Source: Psilocybe azurescens (taxonomy: Eukaryota; Basidiomycota; Agaricomycetes; Agaricales; Agrocybaceae). From it: DNA of 64,000 nucleotides. The DNA lies in assembly GCA_023853785.1 (NCBI GenBank), contig JAJIRX010000019.1, forward strand, positions 369,311 through 433,310, given 5' to 3'. The notes under the pieces were generated by a model that was given only the letters and a program-made list of their open reading frames with translations, searched no databases and was not told where the DNA came from. This document shows positions 10,861 through 23,613 of the stretch, one piece after another (the stretch's first letter is position 1; each line of letters opens with the position of its first letter). The translations under genes and the position numbers were made by a program.

Positions 10861-12312
10861 ATGTCTCCTCCGCTAATCCAAGCTGGTTTTGCAGATGATG
10901 AGGACTATGAGCCAGTCCGCCACATGCCAAACCAGCGGCGCCGGTCGCACACCTTCGACAATGGTCAATCACCCAATATTCCAGGTCGGCTGTTTACAGA
11001 AATAAATCGATCAGCCCCACAAATACGCCTTCAGCTCTCAATACCAAAGGCGAGAGGGCAGCATCCTAGTTTTGACACTAGCCCATCCACCCAAGAAGAT
11101 ACACCTCAATCGGAGTTCGGGCCAGAGACTCCAGTCTCAACATCATCCCCTGGGATAGCTAAAGTTGTCGACCTTACAAAGAGCGTGACCACAAAATCGG
11201 TTTACGCTGTGGCACACGGAGGCCTATCTGACATCTATACAGGAGAATGGCATCATACAGATGCAGGGACCGGCGAAGCTAAAGTGGTGGCAGTGAGTAC
11301 ATCCCGCTACATCGTCCTACTTATGGTCACCCGACATACATTCAGGTCGCGATCAAAGTATTGCGTATTATGGCTAGGAAAGATCACGATGGGCACCGTG
11401 CACGAAAGGTAAACTTATTATATATTGATTATCTGTGGACATTCACCCCTCCTCCATTTAGAGATTAGATAAAGAGGTGTATGTGTGGCATCGTCTAGAG
11501 CACCCCAACGTAGTCAAACTCTTTGGTACATCCTATCATATGTCGGGCAGACCAGCCATGATTATGCAATGGTATGCGAATGGAAGCGCGGCAGAGTATC
11601 TGGAAAAGACGAACCCCGACGCGGATAGGCTACAGCTTGTGCGTAATAGTACCTAAACTTATCTTTTGAGAAAGCTAATTCTTTCGTGTTCAGATTCTGG
11701 ATGTAGCCCGAGGACTGGCGTATCTGCATACAAACAGTCCTCCGATTGTGCACGCAGATTTGAAAGCAGTATGCCATTTCTGAGACTACTTCGAAAATAG
11801 CTAATGACGCCTCTTCAGAATAATATTCTCATCACTGATGAGGGACGTGCCACAATCTGTGACTTTGGTCTTTCTGAAGTAGTGGAGGACCTAAATCAGC
11901 CCACTGGCTATACACTGTCAACTCCCCACGTTGGCCCATTAAGGTGGAGGGCCCCTGAATTCCTGGAGAATGACGGCCCTGCCATGTTCACATCCGATGT
12001 CTGGTCATTCGGATGCACTGCTTTGAGGTCAGTGATACATTTATTTTATTTTTCTTTATCGTTAAGTTACATGTACGACTTTGACAGCTCCTCACCGGCA
12101 CAATGCCATACGAACACTGCAAAGGAGATTACCAAGTAATGAAAAGTATGCAGGAGGGTATGAAGCCATATCTTCCTGATGATCCAGCCTTTCAAGCACT
12201 GGATAGCAGAGTCAAAGTTCTGCTGGACTCTTGCTGGTCCTTCATCCCATCAGACCGCCCACATATGATCGATGTACAAGCGCAGGTCGAGGCTATTTGC
12301 TCGTCATCATGA
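10861..12312 (+). CDS. protein kinase, tyrosine-kinase-like fungal type
   Basis: Six exons encode about 375 residues. Residues 1-110 are a disordered, Ser/Pro-rich N-terminus. The kinase domain follows: a weak glycine loop (AHGGLSDIYTGEW), VAIKVL with the ATP-binding Lys, catalytic loop HADLKANNIL (HAD in place of HRD), CDFGLSE with the Mg-binding Asp, RWRAPEF and DVWSFGC, ending near the canonical C-lobe with DSCWSFIPSDRPHM. All core catalytic residues are present, so it should be active. No transmembrane segment or ligand-binding domain is seen, suggesting a cytosolic Ser/Thr or dual-specificity kinase. The intron after DVWSFGCTAL is odd. The consensus donor GAG|GTCAGT would break frame, while GTGATA four bases downstream keeps it (ALRS|LLTGTMPYEH). 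Convergent with the monooxygenase gene. Confidence 0.8.
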
Positions 12313-12529
12313 ACAGTTGTTTTGTTGAAAATTCTTCCTATTTTCGTTCCCCGCTTACATTGCTTCCTACAAACCACTAATACGTCTTTACAGCCAACAT
12401 CCTTGAAGGAACATTCGCTCTCGTTTTACTATCATTCGCTTTACAAAATCCTCCTCTTAATAGCACAAGTACACTAGTCACCCAGATGCAGCATATACAC
12501 GCGAAATCACAAATAAAAGTTACGTTGGA

Positions 12530-14934
12530 CTACCAGTAGTCACTGTAGACCGAATCCTGTGCCCAGGCTTCAGTTCCGTCTACGGAAGAGTTGTCAGTGA
12601 CCCCGAGTATCTGTGCCTGTTCACGTGCTAATGCCAGAGAAAGACTTCCAACAGAGTTGACGATTGCCACGCCGTTTCCCCCCTGCAAAGCGAGCTTGCG
12701 TCCACGCAGCACTAACTTGTTCCACACTTCGGAAAAGAAGCGTTAGATCCGAGCAGATTACATTATAAGAGACGCTTACTCCTTGGAGAGACCGTCGATT
12801 TGCCTTCCACCGTATTTGACAGCTGCGTCATTGAGCCATCCCAACAAGAAGCGAAGGTTCTCTGTATGCGGGTCTAAGTAGTCAGACTCGAAACCAAGTA
12901 AGCATAGAAAAAAATACTAACGTTTGGTCTTGTCCGCTCCCAAGAATTGGAAATGTCTCCCGTACCCTTTCCGCTCCTTGTATAACTGATCATACCGACG
13001 CCAAAGCTCGGATGTAGAGGGGAAGTCAGCTTTTCCTGCCCATATTTTCGCAGCAGCCAGAGAAATAAACTCGGCATAAGTAAACGATTGCATGCCATAG
13101 TTGGCTATATTGTAAATGAATTGAGAATTGAGATTATAAATAGAATACGCCACGGACGTACCGTTTATGAATGCGAGCGTCGGGTCTGGAATGTAGAAGG
13201 CATCCAGATATAAAGATCGTAAATGTGTTCCATCAGTGACAATTGGCTGAACATCCCCGCAGGGGCTGTGTCATTTATGCCAAGGGCCGAGTTATGGAAC
13301 TGGGGTAAAAATGGATAGGTGTATCTGTACCCCGTAGCGAAAATGATCTGATCAAGTCCAGTAATCACCTGCACAAGAATTTTGAAGTCGGGTGAAAAGG
13401 CGAAGGTAGAAGTAACGTACGGTACCGTTCACAAGTTCAACTTTTCCTTGGTTGAATTGGGAGCTTGGAGGATGAAAGCGCTTTATTTCTCCAACTAGAG
13501 TCACATTCTGAGGAAGGCGGCGTAGGAAAGCTGCCAGTGACCAAGTAGGAACAGGGGCTAGCGGCGAAGTTTAGAGATAGGAATATCAATAGACCGTGTT
13601 TCTCACTTATCTGTGGCTAATAGAGCTATTGGTTCAGAATAGAAGCGATTGACCACGAGTATAACGTGTGCTCACCCTGATAGATTGATACACCTTCTTG
13701 ACGCTTTTAATTATGTCTCGGGAAATCTCACCACCACTTGTCTAGTGCGCAGGCATGTGAATCAATGTATTCGTCGAGTACGTCGAGTTCACACGTACAG
13801 CAGCTCCGATAATAAGCACTGTCTGATTTGCCAGTGATTCAGGACGACGGTATTGACGTGAATGGACAATACGGCCTGGGAAGCGGTCATTCCACTCCTT
13901 GATCCCTGAAATATTTGGAACGTTTGGTGCATTGTATCGTCCAGTAGCAACAATCACAGCATCAAAGTGCTGGATGAATGGCATGAGAGGCCATTCAAAG
14001 TCTAAAACGAACCTGAAGTTTGCTTACTTCTTTCGTCCATATTGCTTTGAGGGTATCACGACCAGAAGGCACGAGCTCTTTGAGGGTAAGTGTCCAGCCT
14101 TCCTCCTCCCCGTCCTCGTTATGACGTTTCTCCATGAGTTCGACGCGAGTGTTATAGGACACATTAGGATTGTTGTCGTTGTTGTTAACCCCGTGCCATG
14201 AAGCAAAGGCACGGAGATACCGCTGTAATTTCGAATTATGAAGTGCTGACCAAAAGGACAGACCGTCAGCATCAGCCACTAGCCATACATCAAGAGATTA
14301 TACCCCAGGGTGTACCAGATGGCCATGGCGTCTCTCTAATTTGTTGAACCGGCTATTACAACAAATTCAACACCATACTTCAGAACCAAAGCCGCGTCCT
14401 CCAGAAACCACTCACCGCTGGAGCATTCGACGTCAAAGATTGCCAAATAGGTTTCGGACCACGGTGAATCCTTCGAAGAAGTGAAACCTCTTCTTGACCA
14501 TGGTACCTCTTCACATACGGCAGCTTCGCGCCTTTGGGAGGAAGAGAAGGGGTAAAGTCGCCGACAACGAGGTCGCCGCTTGGAATCGCAGTGTCGACTG
14601 GAATCTCGTCGGTATAGTGCCAGTTTCCGCCCGGAGAGTCGTCCCGTTCGTAGACGTGGACGTCATAGCCCGCTTGGGTTAGCTCACGGTAAGAAATCAG
14701 GCCTCTGAATGGGCCAATATACCATCAGTCCAACGCATAGAAACAAGGCTATGAATGTCGAGCAACGTACCCCACGCCGGCTCCGATGATCGCGACCCGT
14801 TTAATGGGATATTTGAACTGATAATAGTCTGAAGACCCTCCGGATTCAGACGAGAACGCTGTTTGGGAGTCTGCATAACCAGCGATCACAGGAGCTGCTG
14901 CGACAACCAGCAAAACAATGCTGGAAACCTTCAT
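12530..14934 (-). CDS. flavin-containing monooxygenase-like protein with signal peptide
   Basis: A multi-exon FAD/NADPH monooxygenase of about 600 residues. The N-terminus is a hydrophobic leader (MKVSSIVLLVVAAAPVIAG), unusual for this mostly cytosolic or ER family. It is followed by the FAD dinucleotide motif GAGVGG (split by an intron) and YERDDSPGGNWHY. An FMO-type segment TPWPSGTPWG is followed by LQRYLRAFASWHGV. The second nucleotide-binding motif is IIGAATSGGEIS across an intron, preceded by VIVATGRYNAPNVP. ATGYRYTYPF and DPTLAFING mark the C-terminal half, ending VYSDYW. I chose ATG 14934 because the codon at 14946 is GTG. One frame break lies at C4 13255-13258; one more base gives APAGDVQP(IV). 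The substrate is unknown. It may oxidise N- or S-containing compounds in the secretory pathway. Confidence 0.75.
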
Positions 14935-15788
14935 CGTTATCGTCACTTGTAAGATTCCATCCTACCCATCAAATGGCGCGTTTATAAACTAGCCAAATCC
15001 CCCGCACAGAACCAGATAGTGTTATGTTGCGCGTTCCAAGAGAAATATGGCGCAAGGCTGTGATAGAAGGGGTTCAGGATATATTGAGTCGCCGCCGTTC
15101 ACACGCCGCCAGCTGACTGACAAATTCATTGAAGTCTTGTCGCAATTACTGAGTTGCGTTGCACCTTGCAAGCAACATTGCGTGAGCAAACACAATCTGC
15201 TGACAATTCCAATTCATGTACTGTTATGCAAGTACGTACTGGATTATGCACAAGACACCGACGCGAAAACAAAAATTGTTACACTGAATGAATGATCACG
15301 GCAAGTGGGATGAACGTGACCAAGGGGCGACGAGGAAGAATAGAAATCCATATAATCGCGAAACAGGAGCTCAGGACCAGTATACATAAAAAGGTACACA
15401 AAGATCAAAAGATATAAAACGTAAGAACGTATGTATGCTACGCAAGTTCGCAAAAAAAAAAACGGGAATATAAAAGCCAAACGTGAACAAAAAACAAACA
15501 GAATGTTGAGCTTGGGAACAGAAATAGACTGACGAGGTTGAAATTTGTGGGGGTTGTTGAGATTGTACATTATATACAAATGAACGGGTCAATAGAAATG
15601 AATGAGCCAGGAACACAGAGAGGATTGAAAAAAAAAAAAAACAGAGGGTCGGTATCGGTAATCAGTCAGAGAAGAGAGGGAAGGCGTGTGCCTAGGAGCA
15701 ACGTATCGGACGTACGGCTTCGGACGGAATCGAAGATGCCTCGAGGTTCCCGGTTAGCCATCCGCAACCCAACCCCGCTCGAGCTCCA
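14935..15788. other. intergenic, no gene seen
   Basis: This holds the monooxygenase promoter and the ATG4 3' flank. Short ORFs on both strands are low-complexity or unsupported. There are A-runs at 15448-15460 and 15630-15642. Confidence 0.4.
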
Positions 15789-18700
15789 TCAGTCAGTCAA
15801 GATACCCTTAACACCCCCACTCTGCGTCCTCCCGCCGTCCCTCGCACGCGCCGTATGCATGCGCTTCCCCTTCGTCGACGCGTTCCTCGCACGTTCATGC
15901 TGCTGCGGAGACGATGACGACGACGACGACGACTGGGCTGCTGGATCGTCAGCAGGTGTTACAGGGAACGGGTAGTGCTGCTGCTGCTGCGGAAGCCTAA
16001 CCGACGGCACAGGCACCGGTATCTGTTTCTTCGTCTTCTTCGCCTTGCCAGACTTTGCCGCACCTGACGACGACGATGACGATGACTTGCCCTTGGCGAG
16101 CGGCGGAACGTTGCTCGAGGACGGCGGCGAGGGCGAGGGTCTTTCGCCGGAACGTGCAGTGGAGGCGGAGCTGGAGGACCGGTGGACGTGGGCGTAGGAA
16201 GCGACGGGTCTATCCAATCATCCTCGATATCATCACCTTCTCCCTCAGCCTCAGCCTCCGCCACATCCACCTCTTCGCCCTCCTCCTCGTCTTCGTCGTC
16301 GTCGTCCTCGCCGAACCCATCTCCGGCCTCCGGGCGGAACACAATCTCGTCATCATCATCCGCCATCCCATCACCTCCTTTCCCTGCGCCCTTCCTCCTC
16401 GTCCGCGACGTCGTCGTCGTCGGCCGGTCGACGATATCAAAGCGCGAGTTCGGACCGGGCGTAACAGGGTCGACGGGATCCTCCTCCGTGTCGATCTCCT
16501 CGCTCTTGCCCCTCTCGCGCCTGGCGCGGTTACGGTCGCGGGTGTTATTGCGGTCGCTGGCACTCGAGCCTCCGGAATAGGTGTCGAAGAACTGCTCGCT
16601 CTCGCCATCGCCGACGTCTACACCCTCCTCCTCGTCCAGATCCATGTCGTCCGGCTCCGAGATCGACTCGAGGCCCATGTTGTCGTCCGAGTCGGACGGC
16701 CACGTCGGCGGCTCGTCTTGCACCGAGAATATCGTTCTCGGAAGCTACAAACAAAAGAAGGGGACGTTAGCATACATTAAATTTTCATAATATAACAGAT
16801 AGCAATAGGAATAAACAGTCTGCACTCACATCCGCAACCCTCTTCTTGAAATCCCACCAGTCCGCCTCATCGCGGCACAAGAACCCAATGAGCATGCTCG
16901 GGTCGAGCCCGCTGAGCGGCATCTTCCGCACGCGCTCGCAGTGGAACGTCTTGAGCTCCGCCGCGCTGTACGCCAGGCAGTAGTGCTGCTGCACCCTGTC
17001 CAGGCCGCGCGCCCCTGCCCCGGCCCCTGCACCTGCGTCTGCACCCCCGCCCGCGCTGATGTCGCCAGTCCCGGTCGACGTGGACGTGGACGCGGAGTGG
17101 CTGCTCCTGCTCGCGAAGGTCCGCTGCTGATGGTCGGACGACGCAGAGTGCACAATCGACGGCGACCCCGGCTGGCTCGCCGACGCCGAGCGCCATCGCC
17201 CGTGCTGGCTGTGCTGCTGGTACGACGGCGGCGGCGACCGCTCCCGCTCATGCCCTGCATACGAGTACGAGTTCGAGGTCGAGTTCGAGTCCGCATACCC
17301 CGAGTTGTTCGACGTGGAGTTCTCCGAGTCCGCCGAGGACGACGTCGAGAACTGGTGCTGGAGCGGCGAGGGCGACACGGGCGCGTGGTACGAGAAGTTG
17401 GAGGAGCCCGTGCGCACGGAGGACGGCGAGGCGGGCATGGTGCCCGTGCGCGATTGCTGCTGGGTGGTGCTGCTGGGCGTCGACGACCGCTTTATGTGCT
17501 TGCCGCGGCTGCTGCTGTTGTCGCGGTCGCGGTCAGAGTCGGGCGTGGGCTGGCGGTCTGGAGCTTGAGTTTGGGTATCGGCGGCGGTAGGTGGGGGAGG
17601 GGGCCGCAGAGGGATCGCAGGCCGCGGGTTGTGCGGGTCCAGATAAAACAGGTTGTCGGCCTGCGAGCCGACAAAGTAGTACGACGAGCTCGGGCGGCCG
17701 CCTGCGATGCCCACAGACTGCGGAAACGTGTACAATAGCTAGAAGCAAAAGTAATTAACACGAAAAAACCAAAAACAAAACAAAAACAAAAAAAAGAAAG
17801 AAAGAAAAAGAAATGCATACCTTGATAGTATCATAATAAATCGGATTCACACCCTCGATGCCCAGCCTGATCCCCAAGAGCAGCAGCACGGGCCGATCGC
17901 CCCACGTCGTCGTGTGCCGCCTGCGCGGGCTCCTGCTCGCGTCGCCGTGCGAGGCGGCGAAGACCTGCGTCTGGTAGAGCGTGCCGTCGGTCGCGACGGA
18001 CACGGCGAGGCCGCATTCGGGGAAGGCGGTGACGAGGGTTCTAAGGGAGGAGGCACGCGTGGTTAGAAAGAACGAGATAAAAAGTAAAGAGAAAAGAAGA
18101 AAAAAAGTGTAATGCAATCGTTCCAAATTTGAATCAAGTCTTCCATCCTTCCTCTCCTCTTTCCTCCTTGCCCTGAACACACACAAAAAGCAAAAGCAAA
18201 AAAAGAAAGACGACCCACCGAATAGCCCCCGCAGCAACACTAGGCCCGAACCACTGCCCGACGTCCGTGCCGAGCTCCTTGCCCGCGAGCGCCATGCGGT
18301 GCACGCTGAACGGCGCGTCCGGCGCGGGCGTGTCGAGGAACCACGTCAGGATCTGCACGTACGTCGCGTAGTCCGCCGTGAGGACGGGGTGCGGCGGGCG
18401 GCGCCAGTCTGCGTGTGTGTTGTGCGTGGATGCGTTTATGCGATGAGGAGGGAGAAGGGTATTGCGACGAGGGAGAAGGAGAAGCATGAGGAGATAAGCA
18501 TGAGGAAATAAAGAAACAAAAGAACAAAACACGCACCCCGCCCCAAATGCACGCGCACGAGCGCGTTCGCGAGCACGCTCTGCCCCGTGCGCAGCATGCA
18601 GCCCCAGCCCGAGTCGCTCGCCCACGTCTTCTCGCCGCCCCAGTTCCACGGGCGCGCGCGCGTCGACGGCGACTGGCTCCCTCCGCCTGGCCCTCCGCCT

Positions 18701-20080
18701 CCGCCTGTCACACTGCTCCTATCATCCGAGGAGAAAGCGGACGCGCCGCCGCTGCACGGAGGCAGGTCGCCCAGCCGCTGGTCCCGGATCGCGACCGGGA
18801 AATGCGAGCGGTACGTCAGCCACACGCGCGACGTGAAGTCCATGTAAAACACGGGCGGCCAGTGCGCAGAGGGGTCTTTGCTGCTGCTGTTGTCTTTGCT
18901 ATTACCGTGCTTCCCGCCGCCGCTGCCGTCCGCGCCTGTTGTCGTAGAGGACGCAATCGACGACGTGGACGAGCGGAACAGCGACGGCCCCGGCGAGCCC
19001 CTCCTCCCCTGCCCCATCCCCGCACCCTGCCCCTGCCCCTGCCCCACCCCGGCACTCGCAACGACACTGGGCACCCCGCCCACCGGCGGCGGCGCCTCGT
19101 ACCCCTGGTGCCGCACCCCGAGCAGCCAGATCGGGTCCGCGCACTTGTCCGGCGTCGCGTCGCTGTCGAGCAGGTAGCGCATCGCCTTGTCGAGGTGGCC
19201 CCGCCCGTGCTTCGCCGCGCTCAGCAGCGCCGCCGCGGACGCCGACGCCGACGCGGCTTTGCCCTTCGCGGGGGAGTGCGCATTGGAGTTGGAGTTGGAG
19301 TTGCTATGGGAGTTGGAGTTGGCGCTGCTGGACCGCGACAGCGACGACGCGTGGTGCTGCTGCGCGAGCAGCGCGGGGAGGGAGAGGTCCGTGGACGACG
19401 CGCTCGTGATCTGGTGGAACCACCCCGAGAGGCGCGCCGGCAGGATGTCCCCGATGCGCGAGGCCGACGTCGAGGGCGAGGTCCCGGTCGCGGACGTCGA
19501 GGCATATAGAGCCGAGTGCGAGGCTTCGGGGGCGGAGCTGGCGGGGCGCTCGGAGCGCGTGCGTGCGCGGGGGTGTGGATACGATTGTGGCTGCGGGATG
19601 TTCATGGGCTCGACGATCACGGGCGGGTCGTCCATGTCCATGGACGTGTTGCCGTTGTTGCTGTTGCTGTTATTGGGGGGGTTTTTGTTGGAGTTGACGC
19701 CATACGTGTTCTCGGGGAGCGGGGGTGTCGCGGAGAGCCTCCTTGCTTTCTCCTCCTTATCCTTGCCCCCTCCTCCCATGGACAAAAACTTGCTCGTCTT
19801 GCGCGGCTTCCCAGGCGTGCTCCCAACCCTACCGCCCCCACCGCCGCCCTGGCTCTGGTGATACGGCTCAGGAGACGCAGACACCGACGCCGACGTGGAG
19901 CTGCTGGCGGTCGGGCTGCCCCCGCGGGATCGGTGACGGACCTGGAGCGGTCGCGGGTCGCCTTGTTTTGGAGGAACTTGGGGAGCTTCGATGGTGCGGC
20001 GTGAGTGAGATTGAGAGAGGGCGAGGAGGGGGCGGGGAGGGCGTGTGTCGCAAGTTGGAGTTGGAGTTCTTGTTGGACAT
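15789..20080 (-). CDS. ATG4: autophagy cysteine protease ATG4 (peptidase family C54)
   Basis: ATG4 cleaves the C-terminus of Atg8 to expose the glycine used for lipid conjugation, and later releases Atg8 from membranes. Signatures on the minus strand are [13 protein letters not shown], then [13 protein letters not shown] with the catalytic Cys (near 18600), [45 protein letters not shown], and [17 protein letters not shown] with the Asp-Pro-His pair (near 17620). [14 protein letters not shown] follows. The length (over 1000 residues) reflects Ser/Gly/Asn-rich insertions and an acidic tail, usual in basidiomycetes. The N-terminus shows [15 protein letters not shown] in a different frame from the downstream exon; one more base in C5 at 19919-19923 joins them. 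The frame also changes near 16120-16210, before the tail IPVPVPSV...YPFPV. The start at 20080 (MSNKNSNSN) is likely but not certain. Confidence 0.85.
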
Positions 20081-21864
20081 GATGATGGTGATGATGATGT
20101 CGGTGTGGGAAGACGAAAATGAAGAGGACTAGGGGAAGAACATCAGCGGCCATCCTGGGAGAGAGAAAGTGAAATGCAGCACTCACTCGTAAAACGTAAA
20201 ATGGGCTGAATTCGCGGCAAAGGGGCTATGTGATTAAAAAGTTCTAGCTAGTAAAAAAACGAAAACAATCTGTCGAAATGGGCAGGCACTTGATGGACAT
20301 AGATTAGCCGGCATTCAACAACAGCAAGACTATCATCAAGAAGAAAATAGCGAAAAAGAAGAGGGGTGGATGGCACAGGAACGTGGATGCAGGAGCTCAG
20401 TCCTCAGTCAGTCCTGCAGCACGTTTCCCTGATCGAAAACCCATCGCGCGCGAAGCACGATGATATCACCCGCAAAAGAGCCCACCCAGCCCCCATCGCA
20501 CATCCAAACCTCCACCCAACATATGACGATAACAAGAGACTTACCTATCTGGAGCCCCCTCCGTTGTTTTTCCTTCCTTCCTGCCTGCCTGCCTGTGGTG
20601 GGCCCGTCCAATCCTGATGACGATAACGATAACTCCGCACTGATGGCGGATAAACAGCTGCAGTCGGTGCTCCGAGCGTGGATGGAGCCCCCGTTGCGCG
20701 AGCGATGAGGTGGCCCAGGGGGTGCTGGGCAGCGTGTGGATACGGTTGGTTCGTGTGGATATGTGTGCCTTTGCCTTGTTGCGGCGCAGTGCGTACCCGT
20801 GCAACCGAGAAACTGTCACAACTGGCTCCTAGCTAGCTCGCAAGCCGATGTCGAGCTCTCGAAGCTGACGGAGGCGGGGGTTGTGCAGAGGAGAAGGGAG
20901 AGCGAGTGAAGATGTGAGTGAGACAGAGACAGAGGCAAGGGCGTTGTGTTGTCGGTGCCAGTGTTCACGCGATATGCCCTTGTTTGGATGTTTGTCAGTG
21001 GTGTCACGACTCCAGCTCGCTTCACCCTCGGCTCCCTCCAACTGCTTTATTTCATTTCGCGGCCTGCAAATGAATGGCCTCTGTCGTGGCTGCATAGGGC
21101 TCTCTTCTGCGACCTGCCTTCCGAATCGAATCAACTTCTGTACAATGAACCGTGGAGCTTATCTCCTTCATTTCCGACACCCAGCTGATCACGGACAGCA
21201 AACAGCGAGAGGAATACTGATCCCTCCCTTCGCGATGTCACTATACTACATAGCTCTCTCGACATCATCGCTTCCGAGCCCCAAGAACCCCCTGCACAAT
21301 GAACGTGGAACCCTTCTAGCCTCTTCGTCATTCCTCTTTCATTTCCGAATCCAGGTGATCACGGCAGCAGCAACAGTGAGCTAAGTATACGGATTTTCAT
21401 ATCTCCTTTCTTGACGATATAACCTCACGTAGACTCGTCTTAGCCCACGCTCTTCCGGACTCCGAGCGTCGCATAATGCTTAAAATGCCAAGTAATGCAG
21501 TGCCCCCGCCTTGGATACTCTGGAATCACCGAGCCACGTCGCTCGAACTTTGGCCTTTCCTTTCCTTTCCGCGGTCACGCAGCATCGCCTTGCGCAACAG
21601 CACAACAAATCTCGTCAGCACCTCCATATAAACCGGTTTATACACCTATCGCCGCTGCCCGCAGCTGCTACTGCTCAAATCTACATGACAATAACGAAAA
21701 TGAAAATGAAAATGAAAACACCGATCCGCGCTGGGTGTCCGCCCACAGACACAGGTCAACCTTATCCCTATCCCTATCCCAACTTCGACCCCAAGCTCAA
21801 CCTCAGCTTCGATCTCTAGAGTCTACATATTCAGCGCCCGTCTGGTCTTATGTCATCATGACAT
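20081..21864. other. ATG4 upstream region and gene-poor DNA
   Basis: No gene is supported. It contains a small direct duplication: ACAATGAAC...CTTCATTTCCGA...GTGATCACGG-like segments at about 21143-21212 and 21296-21382, roughly 150 bases apart. A short GAAAAT tandem repeat lies at 21697-21720. Pyrimidine-rich tracts create many spurious ORFs. Confidence 0.35.
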
Positions 21865-22320
21865 GATCAGGACCATTTGGCTCTAAAACTCTAAAGACAC
21901 GACGGAACCGGAGCACCCCCGCCCACGCCCACAGGTACCACACAACATGCACCACGCAACATGCAACACGCGACATGCAACACGCAAGCAAGCAACGTGC
22001 CCAACCCAGCCCAACTATGCGACATTCACACTCAAATATTCACATTTACATTCTGCCTCATTCTGATCCTCAGCCTTTCCTTTCCTACTTTGCAGCTGCA
22101 GCTGTGGAGGGCAAAATGCAAAAGCCAAAATGCAAAAGCCAAAAGCCAAAGCACAAAGCTCAAGGCGTCGAGTGCACCAAGCCTGCCTGCCTGCCAGTGC
22201 GTGTCCCGACGCGCTTACACTCCTCCATGCGCACCCGCGAAGGTCGAAGGTCGAAGCTCGGAGTAAGTAATTCCACCAAGGCTTACTGTGTATCTATGCC
22301 TGTCTGCGCCATCTTTTTAC

Positions 22321-22350
22321 TCCCACATCTTATCTTATCTTATCTTATCA
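22321..22350. repeat. TCTTA pentanucleotide microsatellite
   Basis: About four tandem TCTTA copies, with a shorter matching tract at 24163-24179 in the second copy of the tandem duplication. Confidence 0.6.
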
Positions 22351-23522
22351 CAGCTAATCTATGTTTACCGCTGTCCAGTCCATCATATCCGTCATATCCA
22401 CATCAGACCCATCGTCAGACCCATCGTCAGACCCATCACATCTAACACCAACCCCGGCACCACCTCCAGCCCCAGCCCCAGAATCCAGGAGCAAGGAGGG
22501 GGAGGAGCTGGCGCATTTCGCTGCATCAACATCAACATCAACGCAGCTGCCGGTCTGGATCATCGGCTCGGACTCGGACCTGCGATGGCGCACGCGCGGA
22601 CACGGCAGAGCCGGCCGGCCTGACCTGATATGCGCGTACCCGCACGTACCCGTGGCACTGGCGCGTAGAATATGGGGCGTTTCGAAGATGAAAGCTGGGG
22701 TGCTACTACTAGTACTACTTGAACTGTGTACCCCGATACCCCGACGCTCCGACGCTCCGACACTTGGCGCTTTGACTGCCTAACGCTTACCTCTAGCACC
22801 TCCGCCCCACACCAACTCCAGCGCGAAATCAGCGTCGAATACGAATCCTGGCTCCAATCTTACTCCTCCTCCTCCAACATCAACAACAACAAAAAACCCC
22901 CGGCGTCCGGCCGTCGATTGCGAGGACTTTAGCTGGTATTTCTGCGCCTCTCCCTCGATCCCCCCATCCGATGCGCAGGGACGGCGAGGCGCTGGCCATA
23001 TATTGCTGAAGCGACTCCAGCTCGCGTTCTTTCCGGACTCCGGACGTCGGATGCCCGCCCGTCCTCGTCCTCGAGCACAGAGCACAGAGCGCGTTCCTCC
23101 CTTCCTTCCTCCGAGTCGCTCAAGCAGCCACCGGCATCAACTCTAATCGCTCGCTCGCATGCACATCTGCAGATCTGAAATTCGAGAACCCGTCTGTCTG
23201 CACTCTGCAGCGCAGGGATGCCTGTTGCTTATCATGAATGACCATGTATTTATCTATTATCCTCCCCGTCTTCGTCTTCGTCTTCGCCTTTGTTCTCCCC
23301 AGGGTCCCTCCACATTGTCGTCGTCGTCGTGCAGGCCGGCTGTCAGGTGCCAGGTACCCGGTGCCTGAGGCCTGGTGCCTGCCCTCCCCTTGATCTCGTT
23401 TTCATTTTCACTTTCATTCTCATTCTCGAGTCTCGTCTCGAGCAGACACAATAAGGCACAATATCCCGACGACATCTCGTCCTCCTGTCTTCAACGAAAA
23501 CGAAACACAGAGTGCAATACGT

Positions 23523-23613
23523 TCATCCTCCTCCTTTCCTCTTCCTCCTCCTTTCCTCCTCCTCCTCCTCCTCCTCCTCCTCCTCCTCCTCCTCTTCCTC
23601 CTCCTCCTCCGCC
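23523..23613. repeat. CTC/TCC trinucleotide microsatellite
   Basis: A nearly pure pyrimidine strand of tandem TCC units, interrupted by a few TT, lies in copy 1 of the tandem duplication. It explains the proline-rich ORF read here. Confidence 0.8.

Noticed and set aside
16055..19861. Long plus-strand ORFs (up to 320 aa) opposite ATG4
   Set aside because: They are Arg/Ala-rich shadows of a GC-rich coding strand. ATG4 motifs and introns lie on the minus strand.
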